Notes under the pieces: model-generated
Seen by the model: only the letters and a program-made list of their open reading frames with translations
The model's database searches: none
What the model was told of the DNA's origin: nothing
Shown: piece after piece, positions 43,412-52,212 of the stretch
Numbering within the stretch: position 1 is the first letter of the stretch
How the letters are laid out: every line of letters begins with the position of its first letter
Position numbers and translations under genes: made by a program
Assembly (NCBI GenBank): GCA_910587135.1
Contig: CAJULF010000009.1
Location: 12,000 to 75,999, forward strand
DNA: 64,000 nucleotides
Source: an uncultured Oscillospiraceae bacterium
GTDB taxonomy: Bacteria > Bacillota > Clostridia > Oscillospirales > Ruminococcaceae
Reading direction: 5' to 3'

Positions 43412-46042
43412 TTACTTGAGTGTGCCTGCAGCAACGCCCTTCAGGATAGCAGCAGCATCAAGAGCATTGATAGCGCCGTCGGTGTTGAAGTCAGCAACTG
43501 CCTTGTCCAGAGTATCAACAGTGCCGTCAGCAGCAGCCTTCAGAATCAGAGCTGCGTCGATAGCGTTGATAGCGCCGTCCTTGTTTACGTCGCCGAGCTT
43601 AGCATCGGGGTTCAGCTGCTTGTTGATTTCTGTAAGCAGAGCCTCATAAGCAACCTTGAGGTTGTCATGGCTCTTAACATCAGCAGAATCATCAGGCTTG
43701 GGAATGTTTATAAACTGACCATCATCAAACTTGAAGTTCTTGAACTCAGCGCCGTTGGTGTACAGACGGTTGATCTTGTTGATATAGCCATCGGAAGAGA
43801 ATGCATCATTCTCAAGAGTTACACCAACAGCATCATCAAGCGAAGCAACCGTGGAGAGTTTGTATGCAACATCAGCCATTCCAGTCTTGATTGCGTCCGT
43901 CATCTCCAGTTTACCGCTGTCAAGCAGATCAGCGATCTCAGCAAGCTTGTAGTAGATATCGCCAAAACTGTACTTGAATGCCTTGTACTCATTTTCAAGC
44001 GCATCGTAATAACCCTTCAAGCTGTCATATACGGTGTTAGCCACAACCTCATTGCCGTTGTAAGCAAATGCAGATACGTTCTCAGAGTACTTCTTATCCT
44101 TATTAGCAAGTCTCAGCCAAGCTAACGCATTTTGACGAGCTGTTACCAACTCAGTATGACGGCACTTGAACATTGCGGTATCACCGGTAAGATCAGCAAG
44201 GTCATAGCACTCATCAATCAGCTTCTCAACATCAGCCTTAGTATGAGTACCCTGGTTACCGGAGTACTTATCCTCAAGAGCTCTCTTCAGGTAAGAGTAA
44301 ACAAGATTCCACTCAGTAGAAGAAGCCTTTGCTGAGTTCTCAGCAATAGCACCTGTATTGTCAATATCATAGATAGTGGTGGTCAAACCGGTCTGATCCT
44401 TAATGGTCTCCTTATCGGTTGTAGTAAGATAGAACTCTGCAAGCGCAAATGCAGTATCCAGAGTCGTGTAATCCTTAACAGCCTCACCAGCGGAGTTGGT
44501 GTGATCTCCATCCCATGGAGCCCACGTTGAGTTAAACGCTGTAAGAGCCCAACCGCCAACTACGATTGACTGCTGACCTTCAGCGGGACTATACCAAAAG
44601 TCCGAACCGGTAACAGTATAGGTATCGCCATCATTTACTTCATTTATCTCGTGGTTATCAACAGGGCTTACGCTGTCCTTGACATCAGAAGCATTTACCT
44701 TGATGAAATCGGTAAGATCAACTTCGCTGTTCTTGTTTACAATCTTGTACTTGCCGCTGGAAGGCTTGCTTGTAACAATAACGTTTTGATTAACGGAGCC
44801 ATTCTCATTGTAAAGATCAACGTAGCCAGACTCATTCAGAATAATATAGAATGATCCATTGGTAGGCTTAACGGAGATGGATACGTCGATGTCCTTGGTC
44901 ACGCTCTGAGCATCAGCATTCATACCAGTACCAACCGCTCTCTTAGCGCTTCCCTTTGCAACATACCAAGGATTAACTGTGGTGGTGGCAGTGGAAACAT
45001 CGACCCACTGACCGGAAATACCGTCAATATCATTGTAAACCTTCAGCTTATTATTGGTCTTTGTAGCTACCAAATCAAACAAATCCTCAGCAGCCGTTGT
45101 TGCATAGTCATGAACCAGCTGACCGTTGTACTGCTTGATAAGCTTCTGAACAGAAGCCTTAGAACCTCTTGTCGTATCGGTGGGTTTGAAGTTATTGATT
45201 ATATTAGCAAATCTTTCAGCCTGAGCTGCAGCCTCTACAATATCACCAACAGAGGTCTTGCTGACGCTCTTGTAGCTGTCCAGAGCATCGTACTGTGCCT
45301 TGATGTTAGCCATCTGACCCTGAGCCCAGTATATAATTTGACCGTATGATACAATCTCATCGCCAAACGCCCAGCTGTAATCACCACCAACGGTACCAGT
45401 CTGCCATGCATTATAAGCATACTCTTTCTTCAGTGCGGTTTCCAGAGCCCTCAAATTGGTTCTGAACTGAGCCTTGGTAACAGTATCAAATGTCGCAAGA
45501 TTGCTCTTGGCAGCAGACAAGGTCTCATATGCGTCAGTAATAATGCGGCTGTCAGAAGACTTCAGAACAGACTCAGCATCTTCAAACGCATTAGAGAAGT
45601 TGGACCACTGAAGCTTGCCATCCTCATCCTTATAGATAGCATCGCCAAGATCCTCATTAAGGATATTGTTGCTCTCATAAATCTTCTCGCAGCTCTTAAC
45701 AAGATCTCTGAGGTCAGTAGCAGTATAAATAGCCTTTTTGTTGTACACAGCCTCAAGAATCATATAAGCTGAAGTATAGTCATCAATAGTAGACGCTGCA
45801 TCGTCAAGTACATTCTCTGCGAATGCTAAAGCATTCAAAAAGTTATCCTGAGTAACAGAGCCATAATCGTCAAGGCTCTTATCGCGGAACGTAGTCATTT
45901 CCTTTACATAAGCCTCAAGATCAGCCTTAGTCTTTACGTTCTTTACATCTGTCGCTGTTTCATCTGCGAAAGCTACAGCTGAAATGGAAGTCAGCGCCAT
46001 TACAGAAGCCATAGCAGAAGTAAGAATCTTTCTTCTTAACAT
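43412..46042 (-). CDS. Large secreted protein with C-terminal type I dockerin
   Basis: The 876-residue exported protein starts MLRRKILTSAMASVMALTS (signal peptide, about 1-27). A long helical region (about 30-330) with repeated FIVAR-like segments comes first. A beta-rich part (about 340-520) follows, then a second helical region (about 530-800). The end (about 810-876) is a dockerin, with two F-hand calcium motifs DVNKDGAINAIDAALIL and DFNTDGAINALDAAAIL. No catalytic domain is recognised. It is probably a structural or adhesive component that docks onto a cohesin-bearing surface protein, perhaps the small one encoded just downstream. Confidence 0.85.
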   Translation of the reverse strand: MLRRKILTSAMASVMALTSISAVAFADETATDVKNVKTKADLEAYVKEMTTFRDKSLDDYGSVTQDNFLNALAFAENVLDDAASTIDDYTSAYMILEAVYNKKAIYTATDLRDLVKSCEKIYESNNILNEDLGDAIYKDEDGKLQWSNFSNAFEDAESVLKSSDSRIITDAYETLSAAKSNLATFDTVTKAQFRTNLRALETALKKEYAYNAWQTGTVGGDYSWAFGDEIVSYGQIIYWAQGQMANIKAQYDALDSYKSVSKTSVGDIVEAAAQAERFANIINNFKPTDTTRGSKASVQKLIKQYNGQLVHDYATTAAEDLFDLVATKTNNKLKVYNDIDGISGQWVDVSTATTTVNPWYVAKGSAKRAVGTGMNADAQSVTKDIDVSISVKPTNGSFYIILNESGYVDLYNENGSVNQNVIVTSKPSSGKYKIVNKNSEVDLTDFIKVNASDVKDSVSPVDNHEINEVNDGDTYTVTGSDFWYSPAEGQQSIVVGGWALTAFNSTWAPWDGDHTNSAGEAVKDYTTLDTAFALAEFYLTTTDKETIKDQTGLTTTIYDIDNTGAIAENSAKASSTEWNLVYSYLKRALEDKYSGNQGTHTKADVEKLIDECYDLADLTGDTAMFKCRHTELVTARQNALAWLRLANKDKKYSENVSAFAYNGNEVVANTVYDSLKGYYDALENEYKAFKYSFGDIYYKLAEIADLLDSGKLEMTDAIKTGMADVAYKLSTVASLDDAVGVTLENDAFSSDGYINKINRLYTNGAEFKNFKFDDGQFINIPKPDDSADVKSHDNLKVAYEALLTEINKQLNPDAKLGDVNKDGAINAIDAALILKAAADGTVDTLDKAVADFNTDGAINALDAAAILKGVAAGTLK

Positions 46043-46120
46043 AATAGTCCTCCTAAATTTGGTTTTTTACAACATCACAAGTTATCGGGCACTCGGATGT
46101 GATAAACGGTTTTTTCCGTT

Positions 46121-46292
46121 CCGACTATGTAGTCGGTGGCAGCCGCGAAAAAGTTTCACCTTCCGTAAAATTTTTTTCGTCCTGCCTGCATGACCGTAGT
46201 CGCCGGAAATCTAAAAAAAGTTTCAGCATTCGGGATTTTTTTATTTTCCGTTTGCAATACCGTAGTCATGCGGGAATTTCAAAAAGTTTCAC
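46121..46292 (-). repeat. Three 66-bp tandem motifs in the dockerin gene leader
   Basis: GTAGTC followed 13-19 bases later by AAAAAGTTTCA occurs three times (near 46130, 46197 and 46263), a period of about 66 bp. The first copy has a CCGACTATGTAGTCGG hairpin. The array lies in the 305-bp gap upstream of the dockerin gene and could be a regulatory leader. Confidence 0.4.
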
Positions 46293-46312
46293 ATGCTCAA
46301 AAAAATTTTTCG

Positions 46313-46337
46313 AGCATTTTATTGGAAAAATTTTCCA
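46313..46337 (-). terminator. Hairpin after the first SPDTG protein gene
   Basis: ATGCTC and GAGCAT pair around an A/T-rich loop ten bases past the gene end. No clear T-run follows on the minus strand, so termination may be partial. Confidence 0.35.
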
Positions 46338-46347
46338 AATCAATGTA

Positions 46348-47157
46348 TTACTTTCTCTTCTTAGAAAGAACAACCGCGCCTGCCGCAATAACAGCAAGAC
46401 CTGCAACGGCAGCTACACCCTCAACGCCGGTATCGGGCGAACCCTTGGAATCAGCAGCGGGTGCTGCGGGAGCCGTATTGTTATCGGAAGTTGTGTCAGT
46501 GGGAGTTGTATCCTCCTCGGGAGTTGTGTCCTCATCAGCGGGAGCAGCAGGTGCAGCAGTGGTAACATTGCCGTTAGCGTCATAGGAAACGAGAACGTTG
46601 CCGCTTGCATCTTTAAGAGTCATTCCAAGAACGGTGATGTCGGACATACCCGCGCTCCACTCCTGGAAAGCAACCTGTACCAGAGCGTAGTCGTCAACAA
46701 CATTGTTGGTGTCATCAACGTTCATGGTAAGGGTGTACTGCAGATCGCCTGTCTTTACAGCCTGAACGGGCTTAGACTCGTCAATCGTTGCAAGCTCAAG
46801 TTCCTCATCGATAACGCCCCAGAACTCCTTGCCGTTCCAGTTGTGGGTGCTGTCGGTAGCGCTCTTGTTGGAAAGAACGATCGCGCCGCCTACTTCACCC
46901 TCCCACCATTCGGGATCGGCAGGTGTAAAGGTAACCTCTACAACAGCGATCTCGCGGCAGTCAAAACCGGGATCGGTAACATCCTTCTCGGAAGCGTCAA
47001 AAGTACCGTCAGAGTAAACAACGGGCATCCATGAGCCTGTGCCGCTCGAGAAAATTCCGGTAGAATCAACGGTAGTCAGCTGAGCGCTTGCACTTACCGC
47101 CAGCGTGCTTGCAACTGCGCAAGCGGCAGCCGCGGAAAGAATCTTTGCGATTTTCAT
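46348..47157 (-). CDS. Surface protein with carbohydrate-binding-like domain and SPDTG anchor
   Basis: This is a 269-residue exported protein. It has a signal peptide (about 1-24), a Trp-rich beta-sandwich domain (about 28-200, with EVTFTPADPEWWEGEVGGAI and HNWNGKEFW), a Pro/Ala/Thr/Asp-rich spacer (about 205-235), and the anchor SPDTG with a hydrophobic helix and SKKRK. SPDTG fits the (S/N)PxTG signal of clostridial class B sortases. The start at 47157 follows AGGAGG. It is a clear paralogue of the next upstream gene, and exposed tryptophans suggest glycan binding. Confidence 0.8.
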   Translation of the reverse strand: MKIAKILSAAAACAVASTLAVSASAQLTTVDSTGIFSSGTGSWMPVVYSDGTFDASEKDVTDPGFDCREIAVVEVTFTPADPEWWEGEVGGAIVLSNKSATDSTHNWNGKEFWGVIDEELELATIDESKPVQAVKTGDLQYTLTMNVDDTNNVVDDYALVQVAFQEWSAGMSDITVLGMTLKDASGNVLVSYDANGNVTTAAPAAPADEDTTPEEDTTPTDTTSDNNTAPAAPAADSKGSPDTGVEGVAAVAGLAVIAAGAVVLSKKRK

Positions 47158-47272
47158 AAAATCAAATCCTCCTGAATCCCCACATTTTGTATATGTACTA
47201 TACCGTGGGTACAATTAAGATATAAATACATTTCAGAGCCGCTCCGAAAGGAGCAGCCCCGAAAATATTTCC

Positions 47273-48067
47273 TTACTTTCTCTTCTTGGTGAGAACAACA
47301 GCACCTGCAGCCAGAGCGGCTACGCCAACAGCGGCAGCTACGCCAGCCACGCCGGTATCGGGAGAACCCTTGTCACCGGTAGATGTGGAGGGAGTTGTAG
47401 GAGTTGTGTCCGAAGGCTCAGAGGGAGCAGAAGGAGCAGAAGGTGCAGAGGGTGCACCTGATGTCATATTACCGTTGCCGTCAAACGAAACAAAAGCGTT
47501 GCCGGAAGCGTCCAGAAGCTCCATGGAAGTAACAGTGATAGCGCTCATGTCGCTGCCCCACTCCTGGAAAGCGATCTGTACATAACCGTCGGGAGAAGCC
47601 ATTACCTCGTCTGCGTAAATGCAGGTAGAATCATCAAGCATCATGGTTGCCGAGTAGGTGTAATCGCCAACCTTTACTGTCTGAACGGGAGAGCCCTCGT
47701 CATGAGTATCAAGCTCCAGATCCTCGTCAACTATGCCCCACCAGTTTGCGGAAGCCCAGTTGTGGTCAGCGGGAGTAATGCTTACAGGACCGCAGGAGGA
47801 AACAATACCGCCGCCGGTGTTGCCCTCAAACCACTCGGGCTCTGCAGCCGTGAAAGTGAAACGGATACCCTCAATCTTTGCAAGATCGATACCCAAATCA
47901 ATGTTCTCCGAAGGAACATAAATCTTAAGCATCCACATCCCCGTAGCGGAAGAAAGGTTGGAAGCGGGGTTCTCTGCTACAGTCAGCTCCGCGCTTGCGC
48001 TTACTGCCAACGCGGTTGCGGCAACTGCACATGCGGCAGCCGCGGAAAGAATCTTTGCTATTTTCAT
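47273..48067 (-). CDS. Paralogous surface protein with SPDTG anchor
   Basis: The 264-residue protein has the same layout as its neighbour: signal peptide MKIAKILSAAAACAVAATAL, Trp-rich domain (FTFTAAEPEWFEGNTGGGI, HNWASANWWGI), a Ser/Pro/Thr spacer with APSAPSAPS, and SPDTG anchor with TKKRK tail. The signal peptides are nearly identical and the domains diverged, showing tandem duplication. The start at 48067 follows AAGGAGG by ten bases. It probably shares a transcript with the downstream paralogue. Confidence 0.8.
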   Translation of the reverse strand: MKIAKILSAAAACAVAATALAVSASAELTVAENPASNLSSATGMWMLKIYVPSENIDLGIDLAKIEGIRFTFTAAEPEWFEGNTGGGIVSSCGPVSITPADHNWASANWWGIVDEDLELDTHDEGSPVQTVKVGDYTYSATMMLDDSTCIYADEVMASPDGYVQIAFQEWGSDMSAITVTSMELLDASGNAFVSFDGNGNMTSGAPSAPSAPSAPSEPSDTTPTTPSTSTGDKGSPDTGVAGVAAAVGVAALAAGAVVLTKKRK

Positions 48068-48168
48068 AAGTTGAAATCCTCCTTGAAATAATACCCGTCG
48101 GCATAAGCCGCGGAAACGTACATTTTGGCATAGCTGCCCCCATACAGGCACAACTATCCTTGTATTAC

Positions 48169-48198
48169 ACTATACCATTTTTACCACCCGCAAGTCAA
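48169..48198 (-). promoter_or_regulatory. Promoter of the surface-protein genes
   Basis: On the minus strand TTGACT (48198-48193) and TATAGT (48174-48169) are 18 bp apart, about 95 bases before the first ATG. The following 48200-48458 is AT-rich without a gene. Confidence 0.6.
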
Positions 48199-48459
48199 TG
48201 TGCAATTTGTATAAATATTCTATTTTTTTTTATTCATTTTACTTAATTTTGTCCTATGCGATAACTTTATGAGCAGTTTTTCGCGCAGATATAAGATAAA
48301 AATTGAAGGCGCAAATTCGCTCACCATTATTATTCCCGAACATGCGCTGAAAATTATTGTAAATATACGTCAATTTACTAAGCAAATTTTATGCACTGCC
48401 AAAAAACAATCTTTTTTAAAGAATATTTTGTAAATTTTAACGAAATGCCGTTTTGCTAC

Positions 48460-48488
48460 TTGAATTTTTTGCGACGCGGTGATATAAT
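48460..48488 (+). promoter_or_regulatory. Promoter of the tRNA-Arg gene
   Basis: TTGAAT (48460-48465) and TATAAT (48483-48488) are 17 bp apart, just before the tRNA. Confidence 0.75.
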
Positions 48489-48498
48489 ATGTATATAT

Positions 48499-48573
48499 GC
48501 CTCTTTAGTTAAATGGATATAACAGCCCCCTCCTAAGGGGCAGTTGTAGGTTCGATTCCTACAAGGGGTGCCA
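48499..48573 (+). tRNA. tRNA-Arg (anticodon CCT)
   Basis: A full cloverleaf can be drawn: acceptor stem GCCTCTT with AAGGGGT (one G-U pair), anticodon stem GCCCC/GGGGC with loop CTCCTAA and anticodon CCT, T arm GTAGG-TTCGATT-CCTAC, and an encoded CCA end. It reads AGG codons. No integrated element is seen beside it. Confidence 0.95.
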
Positions 48574-48583
48574 GAACATTGTT

Positions 48584-48611
48584 TCGCTTTCCATGAGGAA
48601 AGCGATTTTAC
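48584..48611 (+). terminator. Terminator of the tRNA gene
   Basis: TCGCTTTCC and GGAAAGCGA pair around ATGA, followed by TTTTACT. Confidence 0.85.
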
Positions 48612-48836
48612 TATATAATTTCACCCTATACTATATTATTGCCCTGTCACACCCCACTCATGCAGAATGCTTAAAATGTTTTTTTCGCATTCGTATCGGC
48701 TTTAGAAAGCGCTTCTATGGGGATTCACACCGCCTTGTTTACGAAATCTGCTTTTTTAAAAAAATTTCGGCTTTTTGCAGCTTTTTTCATGGTTATTTGG
48801 TATTATCTGTACAATAAATTTTCAGGAGGTATTAAA

Positions 48837-50951
48837 ATGAAAAAATCTGTTATGACACTTATTGTTTTTGCCGCGCTGCTGATAAGCGGCTGCTCGTCGG
48901 TTGAAAACGAAGGAGTTTCACTGACGGCGGCAAATCCGGGATTTGACAGCGCCGCCGCGGAAAGCGGTATTGCCGCCCCGTCCATCGAATTTGAACCTCC
49001 GCTGCTGCAGCTTGAACTCAACACCGCCGATGCAAGCTCCCGCCTCAATCTGACAGCGGGAAGCTTTAAATGGGACGAAAACGGGGTTTCCACATCTTCC
49101 CATGCCGATCCAATCTCCCTTGCCGACGGCACCTCGGACGTAGCCGTGGTCAACACATCAGCGATGACGGGAAATCCCAGGCTGCTGACCGACGGCGGCA
49201 GGATAGTTTCTGCCGTGTGCCGCCGCGACAGCGCAAACTTTCTTCCCTGCGAGATCGTCAATGATGAGATAGTTCTATGCCACGACAGCGCTTACGATAT
49301 CTATTCCGTAACGGTTGACTATGACTGCGGAAGCTGCGAATATGTATTTAAAACCGTCGCCCCCGCTCCTCCCGTACTTCGTATAAGAGTCGGAAACACT
49401 TATCATGCCCTTTCTCAAAACAATTATGAGTGGGAAGCGCAAATCGGCGACGAGACCGCAGCTGCCATAGCCTGCGGTCCAACACCCTGGGAATGCCGCG
49501 GAAGCTGTCCCGCAATCGACCTGAGCGGAGAAACCAAAGCCGTGCTGATGCTTCCCGACGACGCGGAAATAGCCGGCATATACGTTTATTCCGATGAGGA
49601 CGTTTACGAAACACCGGAATTTAACGGCAGGACATTTGATCTTCCCGCCGATCCCAACAACAAGCTCTACCATATAGATGTTGTTTTCCCCGGCGGAAGA
49701 TGCGAATATGTCTTCAGCACCTTTGTTGATGGCGCGCCGACAAGCTCCGATATGGCCGATAGCCGGGAAATCTGCGGATATCCGCTCTATACCGAAACAG
49801 AGCAGGCAGTGCCCGCCGAAACTTCCGAGACTGCTTCTTCAACGCCTGCGCAGTCCACTCAGCAAACGCCGTCCTCTGAGCCATCCGCCGCACTGCTTGC
49901 CCGATCAACACAGCTTGCGCAATCCACACAATCCACTCAACCCATCCGGACAGACAACTATACGCCCGCGACCTACTCATGGCGCGGCAGCCATCACAAC
50001 GAGAGCCACCACGGTCATCACGGCAGATGCTGGCAGCAGAGCGCCAACAATTGTATATCCGACTGTCGGCTCGATAACCTCAGCTTTTACGCATACGGCT
50101 ATGATATCAGCGCTGAGCAAAACCACAAAAGAGATTATGAGGGCGCAATTACCGACAAAGAAGTGATTGCCGAGCTTTGGGATATCATCACAAAGCAGGA
50201 GCTTCAGCCCGAAGTGAGCGGAAACGAATCCTATACGGGCTTTCCATATATCAAAATAACGGATAATTCAACAGGTAATGTTTACACAGTGTCCTTTTCC
50301 ACTATGATAACCTACGGAAGCTGTCACGGCTTATGTCCCGATGTGGTGGGACACGTATGCGATATACCCGCCACATACACCGACTGCATGAGGATATCGG
50401 GCGGCATATACTCCCACCATGCGGTTATTGACGGAGATGCGGCGCGCTTTAATGAGCTTGTCATGAACTCTCTCAAACAATACGAGCCTGTAAACGACAC
50501 GGTATTCAGCAAATCCGCCAAAACCGACCGGATAGTGTTTGTGCAGCGCTACACAAACTACGCGTGGGCTTCCACCGATGAAGGATATTTTATCGACTGT
50601 TACGGCAATAAATACGTCTTTGACTTTGGCGGAAAACGTCTGGACGAGAACAGCGAGGAATTCTTCAACGAGCTATGGCAGGTCTACCTTGACAACGACC
50701 CGGTGGAACGCGGTCTCTACGACGAGAAAAAGCTGTTTGACATACTTGTTGACGATATTCAAACAATCGACGAAAACGCGGAAGTATCCGAAGATCCCCG
50801 CGGAGCGGACATGGGACAATTGACGCTTTATGTTGTCGATATCGACGGGCATCTGATAAAACTGCGCTCCGAAGGAGATGTGAGCCGCCAACTTGAAGAC
50901 GAAACCGCAAAAAAGCTGTGCGATTTCTTTGACAACGAAAAATTGTCATGA
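48837..50951 (+). CDS. Lipoprotein of unknown function with His-rich segment
   Basis: This 704-residue lipoprotein has a lipobox ISGC (residues 16-19). The N-terminal half holds two or three similar beta units, with DYDCGSCEYVFKT and VVFPGGRCEYVFST as repeat ends. A Ser/Thr/Gln-rich linker (about 335-375) leads to a His-rich stretch near 382-398 (SHHNESHHGHHGRCW), a likely metal-binding spot close to several cysteines. The C-terminal region (about 405-704) is acidic and contains YGSCHGLCPDVVGHVCD. I do not recognise a family. The start at 48837 has AGGAGG seven bases upstream. Confidence 0.82.
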   Translation: MKKSVMTLIVFAALLISGCSSVENEGVSLTAANPGFDSAAAESGIAAPSIEFEPPLLQLELNTADASSRLNLTAGSFKWDENGVSTSSHADPISLADGTSDVAVVNTSAMTGNPRLLTDGGRIVSAVCRRDSANFLPCEIVNDEIVLCHDSAYDIYSVTVDYDCGSCEYVFKTVAPAPPVLRIRVGNTYHALSQNNYEWEAQIGDETAAAIACGPTPWECRGSCPAIDLSGETKAVLMLPDDAEIAGIYVYSDEDVYETPEFNGRTFDLPADPNNKLYHIDVVFPGGRCEYVFSTFVDGAPTSSDMADSREICGYPLYTETEQAVPAETSETASSTPAQSTQQTPSSEPSAALLARSTQLAQSTQSTQPIRTDNYTPATYSWRGSHHNESHHGHHGRCWQQSANNCISDCRLDNLSFYAYGYDISAEQNHKRDYEGAITDKEVIAELWDIITKQELQPEVSGNESYTGFPYIKITDNSTGNVYTVSFSTMITYGSCHGLCPDVVGHVCDIPATYTDCMRISGGIYSHHAVIDGDAARFNELVMNSLKQYEPVNDTVFSKSAKTDRIVFVQRYTNYAWASTDEGYFIDCYGNKYVFDFGGKRLDENSEEFFNELWQVYLDNDPVERGLYDEKKLFDILVDDIQTIDENAEVSEDPRGADMGQLTLYVVDIDGHLIKLRSEGDVSRQLEDETAKKLCDFFDNEKLS

Positions 50952-50979
50952 TTTGTCTGAATTCACTATAATTACGTAA

Positions 50980-51010
50980 AATCGGGGCAGTCCTTGGGGC
51001 TGCCCCGATT
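50980..51010 (+). terminator. Hairpin after the lipoprotein gene
   Basis: AATCGGGGCAG and CTGCCCCGATT form an 11-bp GC-rich stem. The CAG end of a family A element follows at the very next base instead of a T-run. Confidence 0.5.
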
Positions 51011-51200
51011 CAGACCGTATATAAAGGTTGACCTAAAGCGGATTATTTAAAAAAATTTCAAAATTCCCGCAAGCACGCGCCGTTCGCTGCGCTCACTCCG
51101 CGCGTTTGCGGAAACCGGTCATAATTTGCTGTGCAAATTATGACACTTTTTGAAATTTCATGCGCCGACATTGCGTGACATATTAGATTTTTCTGCAAAA
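51011..51200 (+). repeat. Family A element, copy A9
   Basis: The copy begins CAGACCGTATATAAAGG. Its first hairpin (CCGCAAGCACGCG with CGCGTTTGCGG) and second hairpin (GTCATAATTTGC with GCAAATTATGAC) differ in sequence from all other copies yet pair well. The outer AAATTTCAAAA/TTTTTGAAATTT stem is conserved. Confidence 0.7.
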
Positions 51201-51389
51201 GGTTGTTGCTTTCGCTACTTTGATTTTTCGGTTATTGTGTGACTCTTATTGCTGCATATCTAATTCATAACTGGAATAAAATGTATTGGAAGCGGACAGG
51301 TTGGTTAATTTCTACAAAATATGATAAATTTTTTCTAACAATTTAAGTGGATAAAAACAAAAGAAAATGTAGATTTTTCGGGAACGATA

Positions 51390-51398
51390 TGTTATAAT
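51390..51398 (+). promoter_or_regulatory. Extended -10 promoter of the hydrogenase operon
   Basis: TGTTATAAT is an extended -10 motif; the -35 region is poor. The expected start near 51405 gives a leader of about 215 bases. Confidence 0.5.
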
Positions 51399-51409
51399 AA
51401 CATAGTGGT

Positions 51410-51425
51410 ATATCAATTGTGATAT
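51410..51425. promoter_or_regulatory. Inverted repeat at the hydrogenase transcription start
   Basis: ATATCA and TGATAT frame ATTG right at the expected start of transcription, a position suited to a repressor, for example one responding to NADH/NAD+. It is not a clear Rex site. Confidence 0.3.
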
Positions 51426-51621
51426 TGCAGCGGAGTAATCCGGGCCAAACGGCGCGGTTTTTCCGTGTTTTTCGCGCCTATACGGCATGAAACGCGGAAG
51501 CGCACGGGCGGCAGCTATCGAGCGAGGTACGACGCCGGTCGTATACATAAATTCGACAGGCGGTCGGGCACGGACAGAATCCGTGCGGTACCGAGCAGTT
51601 TTTTATAAGGAGGCTTATGAA

Positions 51622-52116
51622 ATGGCATTGAAAACGAGCGCCGTTCCCTTTGCGGGAACAGCAGAGCAGGAGGCGCGGCTCAAACAGATCATTGCGGAGC
51701 ATAAGGAAGACCCGGGCGCGCTTATGCCGATTCTCCAGAAGGCGCAGGAGATCTATGGGTATCTTCCCATTGAAGTGCAGACTATCATAGCGGAGGAGAT
51801 GGATATTCCTCTGGAAAAGGTTTACGGAGTAGTAACCTTCTATGCGCAGTTCACCACAAATCCCAAGGGCAAATACAAAATTTCCGTCTGTCTCGGAACG
51901 GCGTGTTATGTCAAGGGGTCGGGCGATATCTACAACAAGCTTCAGGAAAGACTGGGAGTTGAAAGCGGCGGAATTACTCCCGACGGTAAATTCTCTCTCG
52001 ACGCCTGCCGCTGCATCGGCGCGTGCGGTCTTGCCCCCGTATTGACGGTAAACGAGGACGTTTACGGCAGACTTACCGTTGACGACGTGGATAAAATACT
52101 CGCAAAGTATAATTGA
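51622..52116 (+). CDS. hydC: NADH-dependent [FeFe] hydrogenase, HydC/NuoE-like subunit
   Basis: The 164-residue subunit has a thioredoxin-like fold with one [2Fe-2S] cluster. The ligands are Cys in CLGTACYVKG (near 92-97) and CRCIGACGLAP (near 133-137). It passes electrons between the flavin subunit and the rest of a trimeric, often electron-bifurcating, hydrogenase in the cytoplasm. The start at 51622 has AAGGAGG eight bases upstream; longer in-frame starts have no ribosome site. hydB follows after 96 bp. Confidence 0.93.
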   Translation: MALKTSAVPFAGTAEQEARLKQIIAEHKEDPGALMPILQKAQEIYGYLPIEVQTIIAEEMDIPLEKVYGVVTFYAQFTTNPKGKYKISVCLGTACYVKGSGDIYNKLQERLGVESGGITPDGKFSLDACRCIGACGLAPVLTVNEDVYGRLTVDDVDKILAKYN

Positions 52117-52212
52117 TTTTATATAGTATGTACGGCACGGCGGCAGCATGGCAGACCGCATATACCGCGCCGAGGGGAACGCTTGAATTCCCCCATACAG
52201 AAAGGATAAAAC

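Noticed and set aside
48717..48836. Longer start for the lipoprotein gene
   Set aside because: The extra 40 codons would place the signal peptide in the middle of the protein, and the strong AGGAGG site points to the ATG at 48837.
48499..48836. tRNA-Arg as an integration site of a mobile element
   Set aside because: No integrase, no repeated tRNA end and no foreign-looking cargo are seen beside it.
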